From Flavobacteriaceae bacterium (lineage in GTDB: Bacteria > Bacteroidota > Bacteroidia > Flavobacteriales > Flavobacteriaceae), in contig DAOUPU010000009.1 of the NCBI GenBank assembly GCA_030625995.1, positions 1 to 27,423 on the forward strand: a stretch of DNA of 27,423 nucleotides, written 5' to 3'. The notes under the pieces were generated by a model that was not told the DNA's origin, ran no database searches, and worked only from the letters and a program-made list of their open reading frames with translations. Positions 16,580 through 24,624 of this stretch are shown one piece after another; positions within the stretch are counted from its first letter, which is position 1, and the number at the start of each line of letters is the position of its first letter. A program made the translations under genes and the position numbers.

Positions 16580-16587
16580 AATTTTTT

Positions 16588-16607
16588 TAACCGCAAAGGG
16601 CGCAAAG
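16588..16607 (+). repeat. left terminal inverted repeat of the GxxExxY cassette
   Basis: It contains two direct CGCAAAG units separated by GG, after TAAC. It is the inverted partner of 17047-17066. Confidence 0.7.
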
Positions 16608-16638
16608 TCCAGTTTAAAAACAGGATGCGCTAAGCTCG

Positions 16639-17016
16639 CTATAGATTATTTACTACTCTTCGAATACCATTTTTAATTAGTGACACATTAAAATTAATTA
16701 ACATTCCTAATTTACAATTGGATAACTTCAAATAAGTCAAGATTTGAGCTAAATGGACATCATTTAATACTTCAACGGCTTTTAACTCGATAATAACTTT
16801 ATCTTCAACAATTAGATCAATTCTATATCCAATTTCTAAATTAACTTCCTCATAAATAAGAGGTAATGTTTTTTGTTTTTGAACGTGTAATCCAGATTTG
16901 TTCAGTTCATAATACATGCACTCTTCATAAGAACTCTCTAGAAGTCCGGGACCTAAGGCTTTATGCACTTTTAATGCACAATTAAATATTATTTTTGAGA
17001 TTTCATTTTCTGTCAT
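16639..17016 (-). CDS. GxxExxY family protein (PD-(D/E)xK nuclease-like)
   Basis: This 125-residue protein bears the family-defining motif GLLESSY (Gly24, Glu27, Tyr30) after ALKVHKALGP. A PD-(D/E)xK-like core follows: Asp67 in YRIDLIV, Glu77 and Lys79 in IIELKA, and Gln91 with Tyr95 in QILTY. Members are common and multicopy in Bacteroidota; their function is not established, though the fold suggests a nuclease. Here it lies between the two formate dehydrogenase genes, on the same strand, inside a cassette with inverted-repeat ends. It therefore looks like a passenger or maker of a small mobile element, not a dehydrogenase subunit. ATG 17016 is the natural start, and the reading frame is intact. 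Confidence 0.9.
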   Translation of the reverse strand: MTENEISKIIFNCALKVHKALGPGLLESSYEECMYYELNKSGLHVQKQKTLPLIYEEVNLEIGYRIDLIVEDKVIIELKAVEVLNDVHLAQILTYLKLSNCKLGMLINFNVSLIKNGIRRVVNNL

Positions 17017-17046
17017 AGTTAATTTTCTTAGCGTACATTGCCAATA

Positions 17047-17066
17047 CCTTGCGTTCTTTGCGGTTA
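17047..17066 (-). repeat. right terminal inverted repeat of the GxxExxY cassette
   Basis: On the minus strand it reads TAACCGCAAAG, AA, CGCAAGG, matching the left end at 17 of 20 positions. Its first three bases on that strand are the TAA stop of the diaphorase gene. Confidence 0.7.
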
Positions 17067-18692
17067 GGAAAAATATTCTTTCAATTCATCATCAAAATAC
17101 TGCAAGGCATTTTTAATTGGCAGAGGAACACCTCCGCCCAATGCGCATAAAGAACCAATTTCTAAAGTTTCCATTAGATCATTAAAAAGCTCACGGTCAA
17201 TTTTATAATCTTCATTTTGAGCTTTTTGTAACATTTCAAATCCTCGATGTGCCCCAATTCGACAAGGATAACATTTGCCGCAGCTTTCAACAGCGGTAAA
17301 TTCCATCAAATGCTCAATGAACCTCACCATTGGAAAATCAGTTGGAATAGAGACAAAACTCGCATGTCCTAATAAAAATCCGTTTTCATTTAAGGACTCA
17401 AAATCCAATGTCAAATCATTTATTTTATCCAGGGGTACAATTCCTCCCAAAGGTCCTCCAATTTGTACGGCCTTTATTTCAGATCTAAATCCATTACCAA
17501 AATCTTCAAATACCTTCATTATAGGCGTTCCCATTTCAATCTCATACATGCCTGGCTGATTAAAGAAACTATCCAAAGACACTAATTTGGTTCCGGAAGA
17601 ATTCTTAGTTCCTAATTCAGCATAAGCCTTACCACCATTTTTTAGTATCCAATTTATATTTGCAAAAGTTTCTACATTACTGAGAACCGTTGGTTTGCCA
17701 AATAATCCATATGTAGCAGGGTAGGGAGGACGAACTCTTACTTCCGGCCGTAAGCCTTCAATTGAATTTAATAAGGCTGTTTCTTCACCACAAACATAAC
17801 TGCCCTGACCTTTTATGATTTTAAATTTAAAACCATTGATCAGTTCTTTATCTCTCAGTTCATCGATCGCATTATTCATTATTTTTATTGAATCCGGATA
17901 TTCGCCTCTTATGTACAATACACCAATATTTGCTCCTACACATTTGCCGGTAACATACATGCCAAATAGCACTTTATGAGGCTGATGTTCCATTAAGTAC
18001 ATGTCAGAATAAGCTCCGGGGTCCCCTTCATCAGCGTTACACACAATGTATTTTTGGTTGTTTTCTTCTTTAATCACTGTATCCAATTTTAACCAAAAAG
18101 GGAAACCGGCACCACCACGGCCACGCAAGTTTGATATTTTCAGTTCTTGAATTATTTCATTCGCTTTAGCCTTAAAGTCATCTGCCAAAGCATAAAATTT
18201 TTCTAAATTATCAATTTTTGAAGTTAAGACAGGTATTGTATTCGCCCCGACAGCATAATGATTTTCTTGCGTGAGTTCTTTATTGCTGGAAGAAAATATA
18301 TTTCTTAATTCCCCTTCCGTTTTGGCGGAGTAAGTTTTGTCATTGTACATGAAAGCACTATTTGTATGACAACGACCTACACAAGCAGCATGTCCTATTT
18401 CATTTGTCTGAAAATGATTTCGAATGTTTTTATTTAATTCCTCTTGTGTGCTAGAAACCATGCAAGCTGTACCGTTGCATACATGTATTTTTTTATTTCT
18501 GTTCTCTGGTTTTAGAAAATCATAAAATGTGGTAGTGCCAAAAACTACAGAATCGTCAATTATAAAGCGTTGAGCCAGCTGATGGAATTCTTTTTCAGTT
18601 GCAGCTTTCTTAGAAAGTTCTGCTATATTTTCAAAAAGATTATCATCCAAACCTTTTCTAGAGGATAATGTTCGGATATTTTTATTTGCCAT
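17064..18692 (-). CDS. NAD-dependent formate dehydrogenase diaphorase subunit (NuoE-NuoF fusion)
   Basis: This 542-residue protein fuses two Complex I-like modules. Residues 1-140 are NuoE-like with the thioredoxin-fold [2Fe-2S] ligands Cys72, Cys77, Cys104 and Cys108. Residues 150-542 are NuoF-like: FMN/NAD motifs GRGGAGFPFW (191-200), NADEGDPGA (219-227) and GSYVCGEETALL, plus the [4Fe-4S] ligands Cys471, 474, 477 and 516 in ESCGKCYPC and SLCALGGG. It passes electrons from the formate dehydrogenase alpha subunit to NAD+, like FdsB. Its TAA stop falls inside the inverted repeat of the GxxExxY cassette, but the C-terminus looks complete. A -7-like element (TATTTTTG on the minus strand, 18730-18737) lies about 38 nt before ATG 18692. 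Confidence 0.92.
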   Translation of the reverse strand: MANKNIRTLSSRKGLDDNLFENIAELSKKAATEKEFHQLAQRFIIDDSVVFGTTTFYDFLKPENRNKKIHVCNGTACMVSSTQEELNKNIRNHFQTNEIGHAACVGRCHTNSAFMYNDKTYSAKTEGELRNIFSSSNKELTQENHYAVGANTIPVLTSKIDNLEKFYALADDFKAKANEIIQELKISNLRGRGGAGFPFWLKLDTVIKEENNQKYIVCNADEGDPGAYSDMYLMEHQPHKVLFGMYVTGKCVGANIGVLYIRGEYPDSIKIMNNAIDELRDKELINGFKFKIIKGQGSYVCGEETALLNSIEGLRPEVRVRPPYPATYGLFGKPTVLSNVETFANINWILKNGGKAYAELGTKNSSGTKLVSLDSFFNQPGMYEIEMGTPIMKVFEDFGNGFRSEIKAVQIGGPLGGIVPLDKINDLTLDFESLNENGFLLGHASFVSIPTDFPMVRFIEHLMEFTAVESCGKCYPCRIGAHRGFEMLQKAQNEDYKIDRELFNDLMETLEIGSLCALGGGVPLPIKNALQYFDDELKEYFS

Positions 18693-18776
18693 TTGTTTTT
18701 GTTAGTAGATTAAAACAACTCGATTTTTTCAAAAATAAATATACTAAATATATTGAGCGGTAATTTGATGTATCTG

Positions 18777-19952
18777 TTAAACTTTCTCACAAACCAAAAC
18801 GATGTTTTTATCGTGAATATTAGTTGTAAAAAATAAATATACATTCCCACCATCTTTAAGACCTGTTTTTTTTCGAATTTGAACTACAGTTTGCGGAAAA
18901 TTCCTTGTTGTGATATTTGCCTTTCGCGACGGAACTATTTTGAGCAATTTCTTTTTATCAAAAAAAGTAGATTGAACTATTCTAAATCTCCTTCCTGGAA
19001 ACTCAATCAAATCAATGGAAGTATATAAGTGACTGTTGACGTGTAACTTGTCAATATTCAATTGAGAGGAGATCTCCCTAAATAGACCTGCCTTTAAAAT
19101 GGCGGCATTGGGTTCGTATAAATAGTTTGAAGGAAGAGCATAAGAAGCCTTGCTATCCTGATTTAAAGAAGATTCAAATAGTTCTGACGTTTCTTTTTTA
19201 AGGTTCACCGTTCTGATATTTATCTCTTCTATGTAATTTTTTTGTAATAAGAACAGCAGTTCTTTCACTTCATTGTTGATCGCTACGACATGGATCTCTT
19301 TTGTATGTATAAGAGCCTTAATACTAGCCGAAATATCTAATAATGGAGAGGTCTTTAACAATGCATTGTCCGTAAACTGAAATAAATGATCTAGATTGTT
19401 TGGAATATTTGGCAAGCAGTCCTCCAGTAAAAATACTTTCCCTTTCACATCACTTCTACGAGAAGGATCAACGTAGATCCAGTCATATTTCTGATGGATC
19501 TTATCCAAATAGTCCAAACCGTTTTGAGGAATGGTTCTTATATTATCAATTTGCAATATTTTATAATTATATTGAACAATTTGAGAAAGATTGGACTCGA
19601 TTTCACAATGCGTTACATTTTTAATCTTTTTAGAAAAATAAAAGCAATCTACTCCAAAACCACCTGTAATATCAATTAGAGAGTTCCCAGATACCAATTC
19701 CGCTTTATACTTGGCCGTAATCTCTGAAGAAGTTTGTTCTATATTTAATTTGTTTGGATAATAAATAGATTTGGTATGAAACCAGACAGATAATTTTTTC
19801 TCGCACTTTTTCTTAGAGATAATTTGCTCTACAATTTCTTGAATATTAACCTGTGGAAAAGGGCTGCCTTTCAAAATAAGCCTTGTGGGTTCTTCATTTA
19901 GATTCTTATTAATAAAGGATTGAACATCAGTATTTAAAATAGCCTTATTCAA
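18777..19952 (-). CDS. class I SAM-dependent methyltransferase with THUMP-like domain
   Basis: This 391-residue protein has a SAM-binding motif I, LIDITGGFGVDCFYFS (about 92-107), and a substrate motif DWIYVDPSRR (about 158-167). The C-terminal third, ending in the TTRNFP and KTGLKDGG region, fits the Bacteroidota THUMP-like (PG_1098-type) family. These are presumed RNA methyltransferases; the target is not established. The only workable start is TTG 19952: an in-frame TAG lies three codons upstream and no Met is near. The start overlaps the last 8 nt of the AI-2E-type permease gene, so the two are translationally coupled. No functional link between them is known to me. Confidence 0.85.
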   Translation of the reverse strand: MNKAILNTDVQSFINKNLNEEPTRLILKGSPFPQVNIQEIVEQIISKKKCEKKLSVWFHTKSIYYPNKLNIEQTSSEITAKYKAELVSGNSLIDITGGFGVDCFYFSKKIKNVTHCEIESNLSQIVQYNYKILQIDNIRTIPQNGLDYLDKIHQKYDWIYVDPSRRSDVKGKVFLLEDCLPNIPNNLDHLFQFTDNALLKTSPLLDISASIKALIHTKEIHVVAINNEVKELLFLLQKNYIEEINIRTVNLKKETSELFESSLNQDSKASYALPSNYLYEPNAAILKAGLFREISSQLNIDKLHVNSHLYTSIDLIEFPGRRFRIVQSTFFDKKKLLKIVPSRKANITTRNFPQTVVQIRKKTGLKDGGNVYLFFTTNIHDKNIVLVCEKV

Positions 19953-21036
19953 TTTTGTTGTCTATATCGGCAGTAGCCTTAAATATTGGAAGATCAGATA
20001 AAAATTCTTTTAAAATGACCTTAATAACGGTATAGGATGGTACTGCCAAGATCATTCCCGTAACACCAAATAGGAAACCACTTATTACAATAACTAAAAA
20101 TATCTCCAAAGGGTGAGAATTTACGCTTTTTGAAAAAATAATGGGTTGGCTAAAAAAGTTATCTATTAATTGTGCCCCTAAATATCCAATTAAAACGTAT
20201 AAGGTTGTTGGTAAAATATAAGTTTGGAAATCATATTCAAGACTACTTGTCATGGTTAATGTTACCATTAAAACTCCTCCAATTAGCGGACCTATATATG
20301 GAATTATATTTAATAAGGCACAAAGAAATGCAATGACAACGGCACTTTCTACTCCTACAATCAACAGAGTTATGGAATAGATTGTAAATAAAATAGTAAT
20401 TTGAATTATCAATCCAATAAAATAACGGGATAATAATTTATTGATCGTTTCTAAAGATTTTAGAATTCGCTCTTCTTTTTCGTCCGGAGTGATCGCTAAA
20501 AAAAGTTTATGAAATAGCTTTGCATCTTTCATAAAGAAAAATGAAATAAATAAAACAGAGAATAAGCCAATACTAAAGGAACCAATTAAACCGATGAAAG
20601 AATTCAGTAAACTTGGGATAGATTGAAAATTTGAAGTGATCATCTCTTGTAACTCAATCGAAAAATCAATATTTCTGTTCGAGATATACTTCCTGATCTG
20701 GCTCAGCAATAGTTTAATATTTTCAATGAATTCAGCTGTATTTAAAAGTGAAATATTATGACCTTGTTTAACAATTAACGGTATAAACATTGAGATGATA
20801 CCGAAAATAAGCATTAAATAGAAGCAAATAGTTATAACAACCGAGAGGGTTTTTGGTACTTTCAATCTACGTCTTAAAAAAAGCAATATTGGTCTGGCAA
20901 TCAGGGTAAGGACAAATGCAATCGTTATGTATATTAACACGGATTTGATCTTAGCCAGAAAGAGTAAGGTCAAAACAATTCCGGTAATAATTGCCAAAGC
21001 TCTTAAAATACCGTCAGCTATAATTTTTGAGTTCAT
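19945..21036 (-). CDS. AI-2E family transporter (putative permease)
   Basis: This 363-residue integral membrane protein is a member of the PerM/TqsA family, with about seven to eight helices. Typical landmarks are the N-terminal triple-helix block, the long central soluble segment (about 90-140), the paired helices after LLSRYFIG, and the conserved IPYIGPLIGGVL loop followed by the QLIDNFFSQPIIF and SNPL-like SHPLEIFLVI segments. Members export autoinducer-2 or exchange ions such as Na+/H+; the substrate here is unknown. It starts at ATG 21036 and is the first gene of a two-gene unit with the overlapping methyltransferase. Confidence 0.9.
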   Translation of the reverse strand: MNSKIIADGILRALAIITGIVLTLLFLAKIKSVLIYITIAFVLTLIARPILLFLRRRLKVPKTLSVVITICFYLMLIFGIISMFIPLIVKQGHNISLLNTAEFIENIKLLLSQIRKYISNRNIDFSIELQEMITSNFQSIPSLLNSFIGLIGSFSIGLFSVLFISFFFMKDAKLFHKLFLAITPDEKEERILKSLETINKLLSRYFIGLIIQITILFTIYSITLLIVGVESAVVIAFLCALLNIIPYIGPLIGGVLMVTLTMTSSLEYDFQTYILPTTLYVLIGYLGAQLIDNFFSQPIIFSKSVNSHPLEIFLVIVISGFLFGVTGMILAVPSYTVIKVILKEFLSDLPIFKATADIDNKIE

Positions 21037-21418
21037 GACCGTAAATATAGTAAATTATGGAAATTAATTTTTGATTATATTTGATGAAAATCAAATTCTT
21101 CAATACGAAAATATAAGTTTCCTACTGCGCAAACCATTCTAGTTATAACTGCCACTCTTTTAACATTTTTAACCTGGTTTATTCCTGCAGGTGAATTTGA
21201 TCAATTGGCTTATGACAAATCTAGTTCTCAGTTTACAAAAAGTGGTGAACTTTGTAAAATTTGTTATGTCTTTAGTAGGAATACTAGCCTTAATTTCTAT
21301 GCCAGTGTTAACCGTTTCGGTTTATTGGTAAACTTTTTTTAATTAGAGAAATACTTCTTTTATTTATAGGATAACATAAATTTTTAAATACTTTTGAACT
21401 TTATTTTTAATCGAACCA
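21037..21418. other. 382-nt gap: carrier pseudogene and promoter region of the MMPL gene
   Basis: Besides the pseudogene at 21084-21331, the right part has TACTTTTG at 21389-21396, a -7-like element 22 nt before the MMPL-type ATG. No TTTG lies at the right distance. No RNA gene or terminator was recognised. Confidence 0.5.
21084..21331 (+). pseudogene. degenerate YfcC-family carrier (internal deletion and frameshift)
   Basis: Two remnants of one membrane carrier are visible. From 21115 the frame reads KFPTAQTILVI, then TFLTWFIPAGEFDQLAYDK, the N-terminus of YfcC-type (AbgT/DcuC-related) carriers. From 21245 another frame reads VNFVKFVMSLVGILALISM up to TAA 21331, resembling the last transmembrane helix. 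Hundreds of codons between them are missing. The start is also broken: ATG 21084 joins the KFPTAQ frame only if one A is removed from the AAAA run at 21087-21090. A -7-like TATATTTG (21076-21083) may be the fossil promoter. Such carriers move carboxylates or peptides; this copy cannot function. Confidence 0.75.
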
Positions 21419-23674
21419 ATGGAAAAGCTTTCAAACCTTATTGTGAAATTTAGATGGGTTGTTTTATTTACTATTCTTCTAATTACAGCCTTTTTTAGTT
21501 ATCAACTCAAATTTCTTGAAGTAGATTCTAATGTGATCGATGCCTTACCGGATGATGACGAGACAGTATTGCTTTTTAAGGAAATTGGTAAAAGATTTGG
21601 GGGTACAGAAATAGGAATGATGATCGTTGAAAGCGAAAATGTTTTCCGTTCTGAAGTACTGCATCATATCGAACAGGTAACAGATACCTTGACTGAAATG
21701 GATGGACTTTTATCTGTTACCAGCATTACAAATATAATGAGTTTTAATGTTGAGGGAGATAATTTTGAGGTGGATGATCTAATCAGTAGACATAAATGGC
21801 CAAAGACTGAAAAGGAATCCGAGATTATCAGAGATAGAATTACTAACGATAAAATGATTTCTGGGAATATAGTTTCAAAAGATGGGAAAGCCACAGTTAT
21901 TCTTTTTACTTTTCAAGATGATGCGAATACTAATGATGTTTCTCGAGAGGTAATTAATAAAATTGAAAAGCTTCAGCTTCCTGAAAAATTTTATTTTGCC
22001 GGTGCACCTTTTATGAAAAAGTATGTTGCCGATGTAGTTTCAACGGATATGATGAAACTGATCCCAATCTCATTCTTAGTTATAGCCTTCATCTTGTATC
22101 TAAGTTTTCATAGTTTAAGGGGTGTGATTTTACCTCTGTTAACCGCTGGTTTGGCTATAGTGTGGGCAATTGGTACATTTATTTTATTAGGATTAAAACT
22201 TTCCATGGTGTCCAATAATGTTCCAATAATAATTCTGGCCGTTGGAAGTGCTTATGCAATTCATGTTTTGAACAGGATCAATCAGTTTAAGGGTGAAGAC
22301 CCCAAAAAAACTGTCGCTAGGGCATTACCATTAATTATGATACCGGTGATTTTAACGGCACTAACTACAATGATAGGTTTTCTATCTTTTATATTTGGAG
22401 CATATCTCAGTATGATTAGAGATTTTGGAATGTTAGCTGCTTTAGGAACTTTGTACTCTGGGTTTTTGGCTATTGTTCTCGTTCCTGCATTACTCGCCAT
22501 TATCCCAAACAAGAAAAAAAAATTCAAAGATGGTGTTTCTGCTAAGAAGGGAAAATCTTATTTGAATATCTATGTACTTCTTCCATTATATAAAGCCGTA
22601 ATTTCACACCCATCACGTGTAATAGGGGTGTGGGTATTACTGTTTCTAATTGGAGTTCTTGGCATTTTTATGCTTAAAAGAAGTGTAAGTGTAAGTGAAT
22701 ATTTTAAGTCCGATCATCCGGTAACTGTTTCTGACGAAATAGTTGAGGAGAAATTTGGAGGCTCTAAACCGATATTTGTTGTTTATAAAGGAGATATGTT
22801 AAGTCCCGAACTTCTTAAAAACATGCATGATGTTCAAGAGTATATGAAAGCCAGTCCATATATAACAAATGCTCAATCTATCTCAGACATTGTAATAAAT
22901 TTGAACAAGGCATTAAGCGGTGAAGAAAAAGTTCCGGAGGTAAAAGAAAAGATACAGCAATTATGGTTTTTAATTGGGCAGAATGAAAACATAAGTCAAC
23001 TGGTTACCGAAGATCTTGATCAAGGTATAATAGTCGCCAAGTTTAATAATAAAGGGCAAAGTGAAGTCGAAAATTTCGACAAATATCTAAAGGATTACCT
23101 TTTAGAACATGAATCGGAGAATTTTACTGTTGAGGTCACCGGTATGCCTTACGTGACGGTTCAAATGGATAAAAGCCTGGTTAGAAGCCAGGTAGCTAGT
23201 TTGATCATCGCTGTAATATTGGTAATTACAGTTATTAGTCTGATGTTTCGATCTTTGCGAGAAGGTATATACGCAAGCTTACCTATTCTTGCAACGATAG
23301 CGGTTCTATATGGATTTATGGGATATACAGGTATACCATTAAATATTGCAACTGTATTGGTGGCCAGTGTGGCAATGGGAATAGGAATAGACTATTCCAT
23401 TCACTTCATCTCTCATTTTAATCATGGGTATAAAAAATATCAGAACATTAATGAAGCATTAAAAGACACCATGTTGGTAAGTGGAAAGGCTATTTTTGTT
23501 AATTTCATTTCTGTCGCTGCCGGATTTTCCGTTTTGATTTTTTCCGATTTGATACCAATGATGTACTTCGGTATTCTAATTGCGCTCAGTATGTTCGGGT
23601 CAAGTATGGGGGCACTGACTTTATTGCCTGCCACAATTCTAATGGGTAAAAAAGAAAATAAGTCACTTAAATAA
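21419..23674 (+). CDS. MMPL/RND-superfamily exporter (HAE3-like)
   Basis: This 751-residue inner-membrane transporter has two repeats, each one helix, a periplasmic porter domain, then a bundle of five helices. Repeat 1 starts at residue 10 and repeat 2 near 400. The C-terminal bundle keeps the proton-relay signature MGIGIDYSIHFISHF with Asp; the N-terminal equivalent reads VGSAYAIHVLNRI without Asp. This layout is typical of the hydrophobe/amphiphile efflux-3 group, whose members move lipids such as hopanoids or polyenes toward the outer envelope. A LolA-like periplasmic protein is encoded 89 nt downstream on the same strand, a pairing that suggests lipid or lipoprotein transfer. Substrate unknown. 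Confidence 0.9.
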   Translation: MEKLSNLIVKFRWVVLFTILLITAFFSYQLKFLEVDSNVIDALPDDDETVLLFKEIGKRFGGTEIGMMIVESENVFRSEVLHHIEQVTDTLTEMDGLLSVTSITNIMSFNVEGDNFEVDDLISRHKWPKTEKESEIIRDRITNDKMISGNIVSKDGKATVILFTFQDDANTNDVSREVINKIEKLQLPEKFYFAGAPFMKKYVADVVSTDMMKLIPISFLVIAFILYLSFHSLRGVILPLLTAGLAIVWAIGTFILLGLKLSMVSNNVPIIILAVGSAYAIHVLNRINQFKGEDPKKTVARALPLIMIPVILTALTTMIGFLSFIFGAYLSMIRDFGMLAALGTLYSGFLAIVLVPALLAIIPNKKKKFKDGVSAKKGKSYLNIYVLLPLYKAVISHPSRVIGVWVLLFLIGVLGIFMLKRSVSVSEYFKSDHPVTVSDEIVEEKFGGSKPIFVVYKGDMLSPELLKNMHDVQEYMKASPYITNAQSISDIVINLNKALSGEEKVPEVKEKIQQLWFLIGQNENISQLVTEDLDQGIIVAKFNNKGQSEVENFDKYLKDYLLEHESENFTVEVTGMPYVTVQMDKSLVRSQVASLIIAVILVITVISLMFRSLREGIYASLPILATIAVLYGFMGYTGIPLNIATVLVASVAMGIGIDYSIHFISHFNHGYKKYQNINEALKDTMLVSGKAIFVNFISVAAGFSVLIFSDLIPMMYFGILIALSMFGSSMGALTLLPATILMGKKENKSLK

Positions 23675-23763
23675 TTTACATCATTTTCTTATCGTTTATA
23701 ATTCCAATTTTTATTAAAAAGTAAATTAAAGTAGTATTTTTGACCCATTAAATGCTCTAAACG

Positions 23764-24534
23764 ATGAACATAAAAATGAAAAAAATAATCTTCCGAATTA
23801 TATTGATTTCCCTCTTTTTTATTTGCAATAATAATTTGATGCTGGCACAGACAGTAGATGCAAATGATTTGCTCAAAAAAATGGATCAGACGGCTTCAAA
23901 AATTAAAGATAAATCATCGAATATTGAAATGATTCTGGTTAATCTTAATACTAAGAAGGAAAAGATTAAAAAGGCTGTTATTATACAAAAAGATGGGGAT
24001 AAAAAATTATTTCGGTATACTTTTCCTGAATCTGATGAAGGAATCGCTACCTTATCTCTTCCAAATGGTGAGATGTATTTGTATCTACCCCTGTTTAAAA
24101 AACCAAAAAAAATAACTAATCTGGCGGAGGGCAGTTTGAACAAATCGGACTTCTCTGTTAAGGATATGGCAAACATATCATATTCCGAAAATTATAATGC
24201 TAAAATTCATCAAACCAGAGAGACCATCTACATTTTGGATTTAAATTCAAAAAATAATGATATGGAATACAACCACCTGATTGTCTATCTTAATAAGAAA
24301 TTCTTCTACCCGGAAAAAATTGAATTCTACGGTCTAAATAGTATCGAAAAAATATCAACTACTAAATATAAAAAAATTGATGGGCTTTGGGTTGCCAACG
24401 AGGTTACTATGCAAAATATTAAAAAAATGCATAAAACAACTATTATTATGACGGATATTAAGATCAATCAAGGGCTAAAAGACGATGAATTTACCCTGGA
24501 GAAATTAAGTGGTTCCAATAAGAATGAGGAATAA
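23764..24534 (+). CDS. outer membrane lipoprotein-sorting protein, LolA-like
   Basis: This 256-residue exported protein has a signal peptide (MKKIIFRIILISLFFIC, cleavage near LMLAQ) and a LolA/LolB-like beta-sheet domain. Signs are the N-terminal DLLKKMDQTASKIKDKSSN helix and strand, LFRYTFPESDEGIATL, LYLPLFKKPKKI and the closing KINQGLKDDEFTLEKL. This is the family annotated as outer membrane lipoprotein-sorting protein, distinct from canonical LolA. The in-frame ATG at 23776 (MKKII) is an equally good start. Immediately upstream is an MMPL exporter, so it may accept a lipid in the periplasm. A separate -7-like TATTTTTG at 23735-23742 lies 22 nt before the start and could give independent transcription. 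Confidence 0.88.
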   Translation: MNIKMKKIIFRIILISLFFICNNNLMLAQTVDANDLLKKMDQTASKIKDKSSNIEMILVNLNTKKEKIKKAVIIQKDGDKKLFRYTFPESDEGIATLSLPNGEMYLYLPLFKKPKKITNLAEGSLNKSDFSVKDMANISYSENYNAKIHQTRETIYILDLNSKNNDMEYNHLIVYLNKKFFYPEKIEFYGLNSIEKISTTKYKKIDGLWVANEVTMQNIKKMHKTTIIMTDIKINQGLKDDEFTLEKLSGSNKNEE

Positions 24535-24624
24535 TTGAATAGTAATTGCTTTGACGAATTGTTTGTGATTAAGATTCTATAAAATACCTAATTTTTTATA
24601 AGTAAGTTAGGGCAGATTTTCACC

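Larger units (their letters stand above)
16588..17066. mobile_element. GxxExxY cassette with nested terminal inverted repeats
   Basis: A 479-bp unit is bounded by imperfect 20-bp inverted repeats (17 of 20 match) at 16588-16607 and 17047-17066, each built from CGCAAAG-type units. An inner pair CGCTAAG / CTTAGCG lies at 16628-16634 and 17027-17033. The only gene inside is a GxxExxY protein. The right end contains the TAA stop of the diaphorase gene, and the left end lies 8 nt before the formate dehydrogenase ATG, so the unit fills the junction of a two-gene operon. No target duplication is evident, and no transposase is encoded. Confidence 0.6.
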
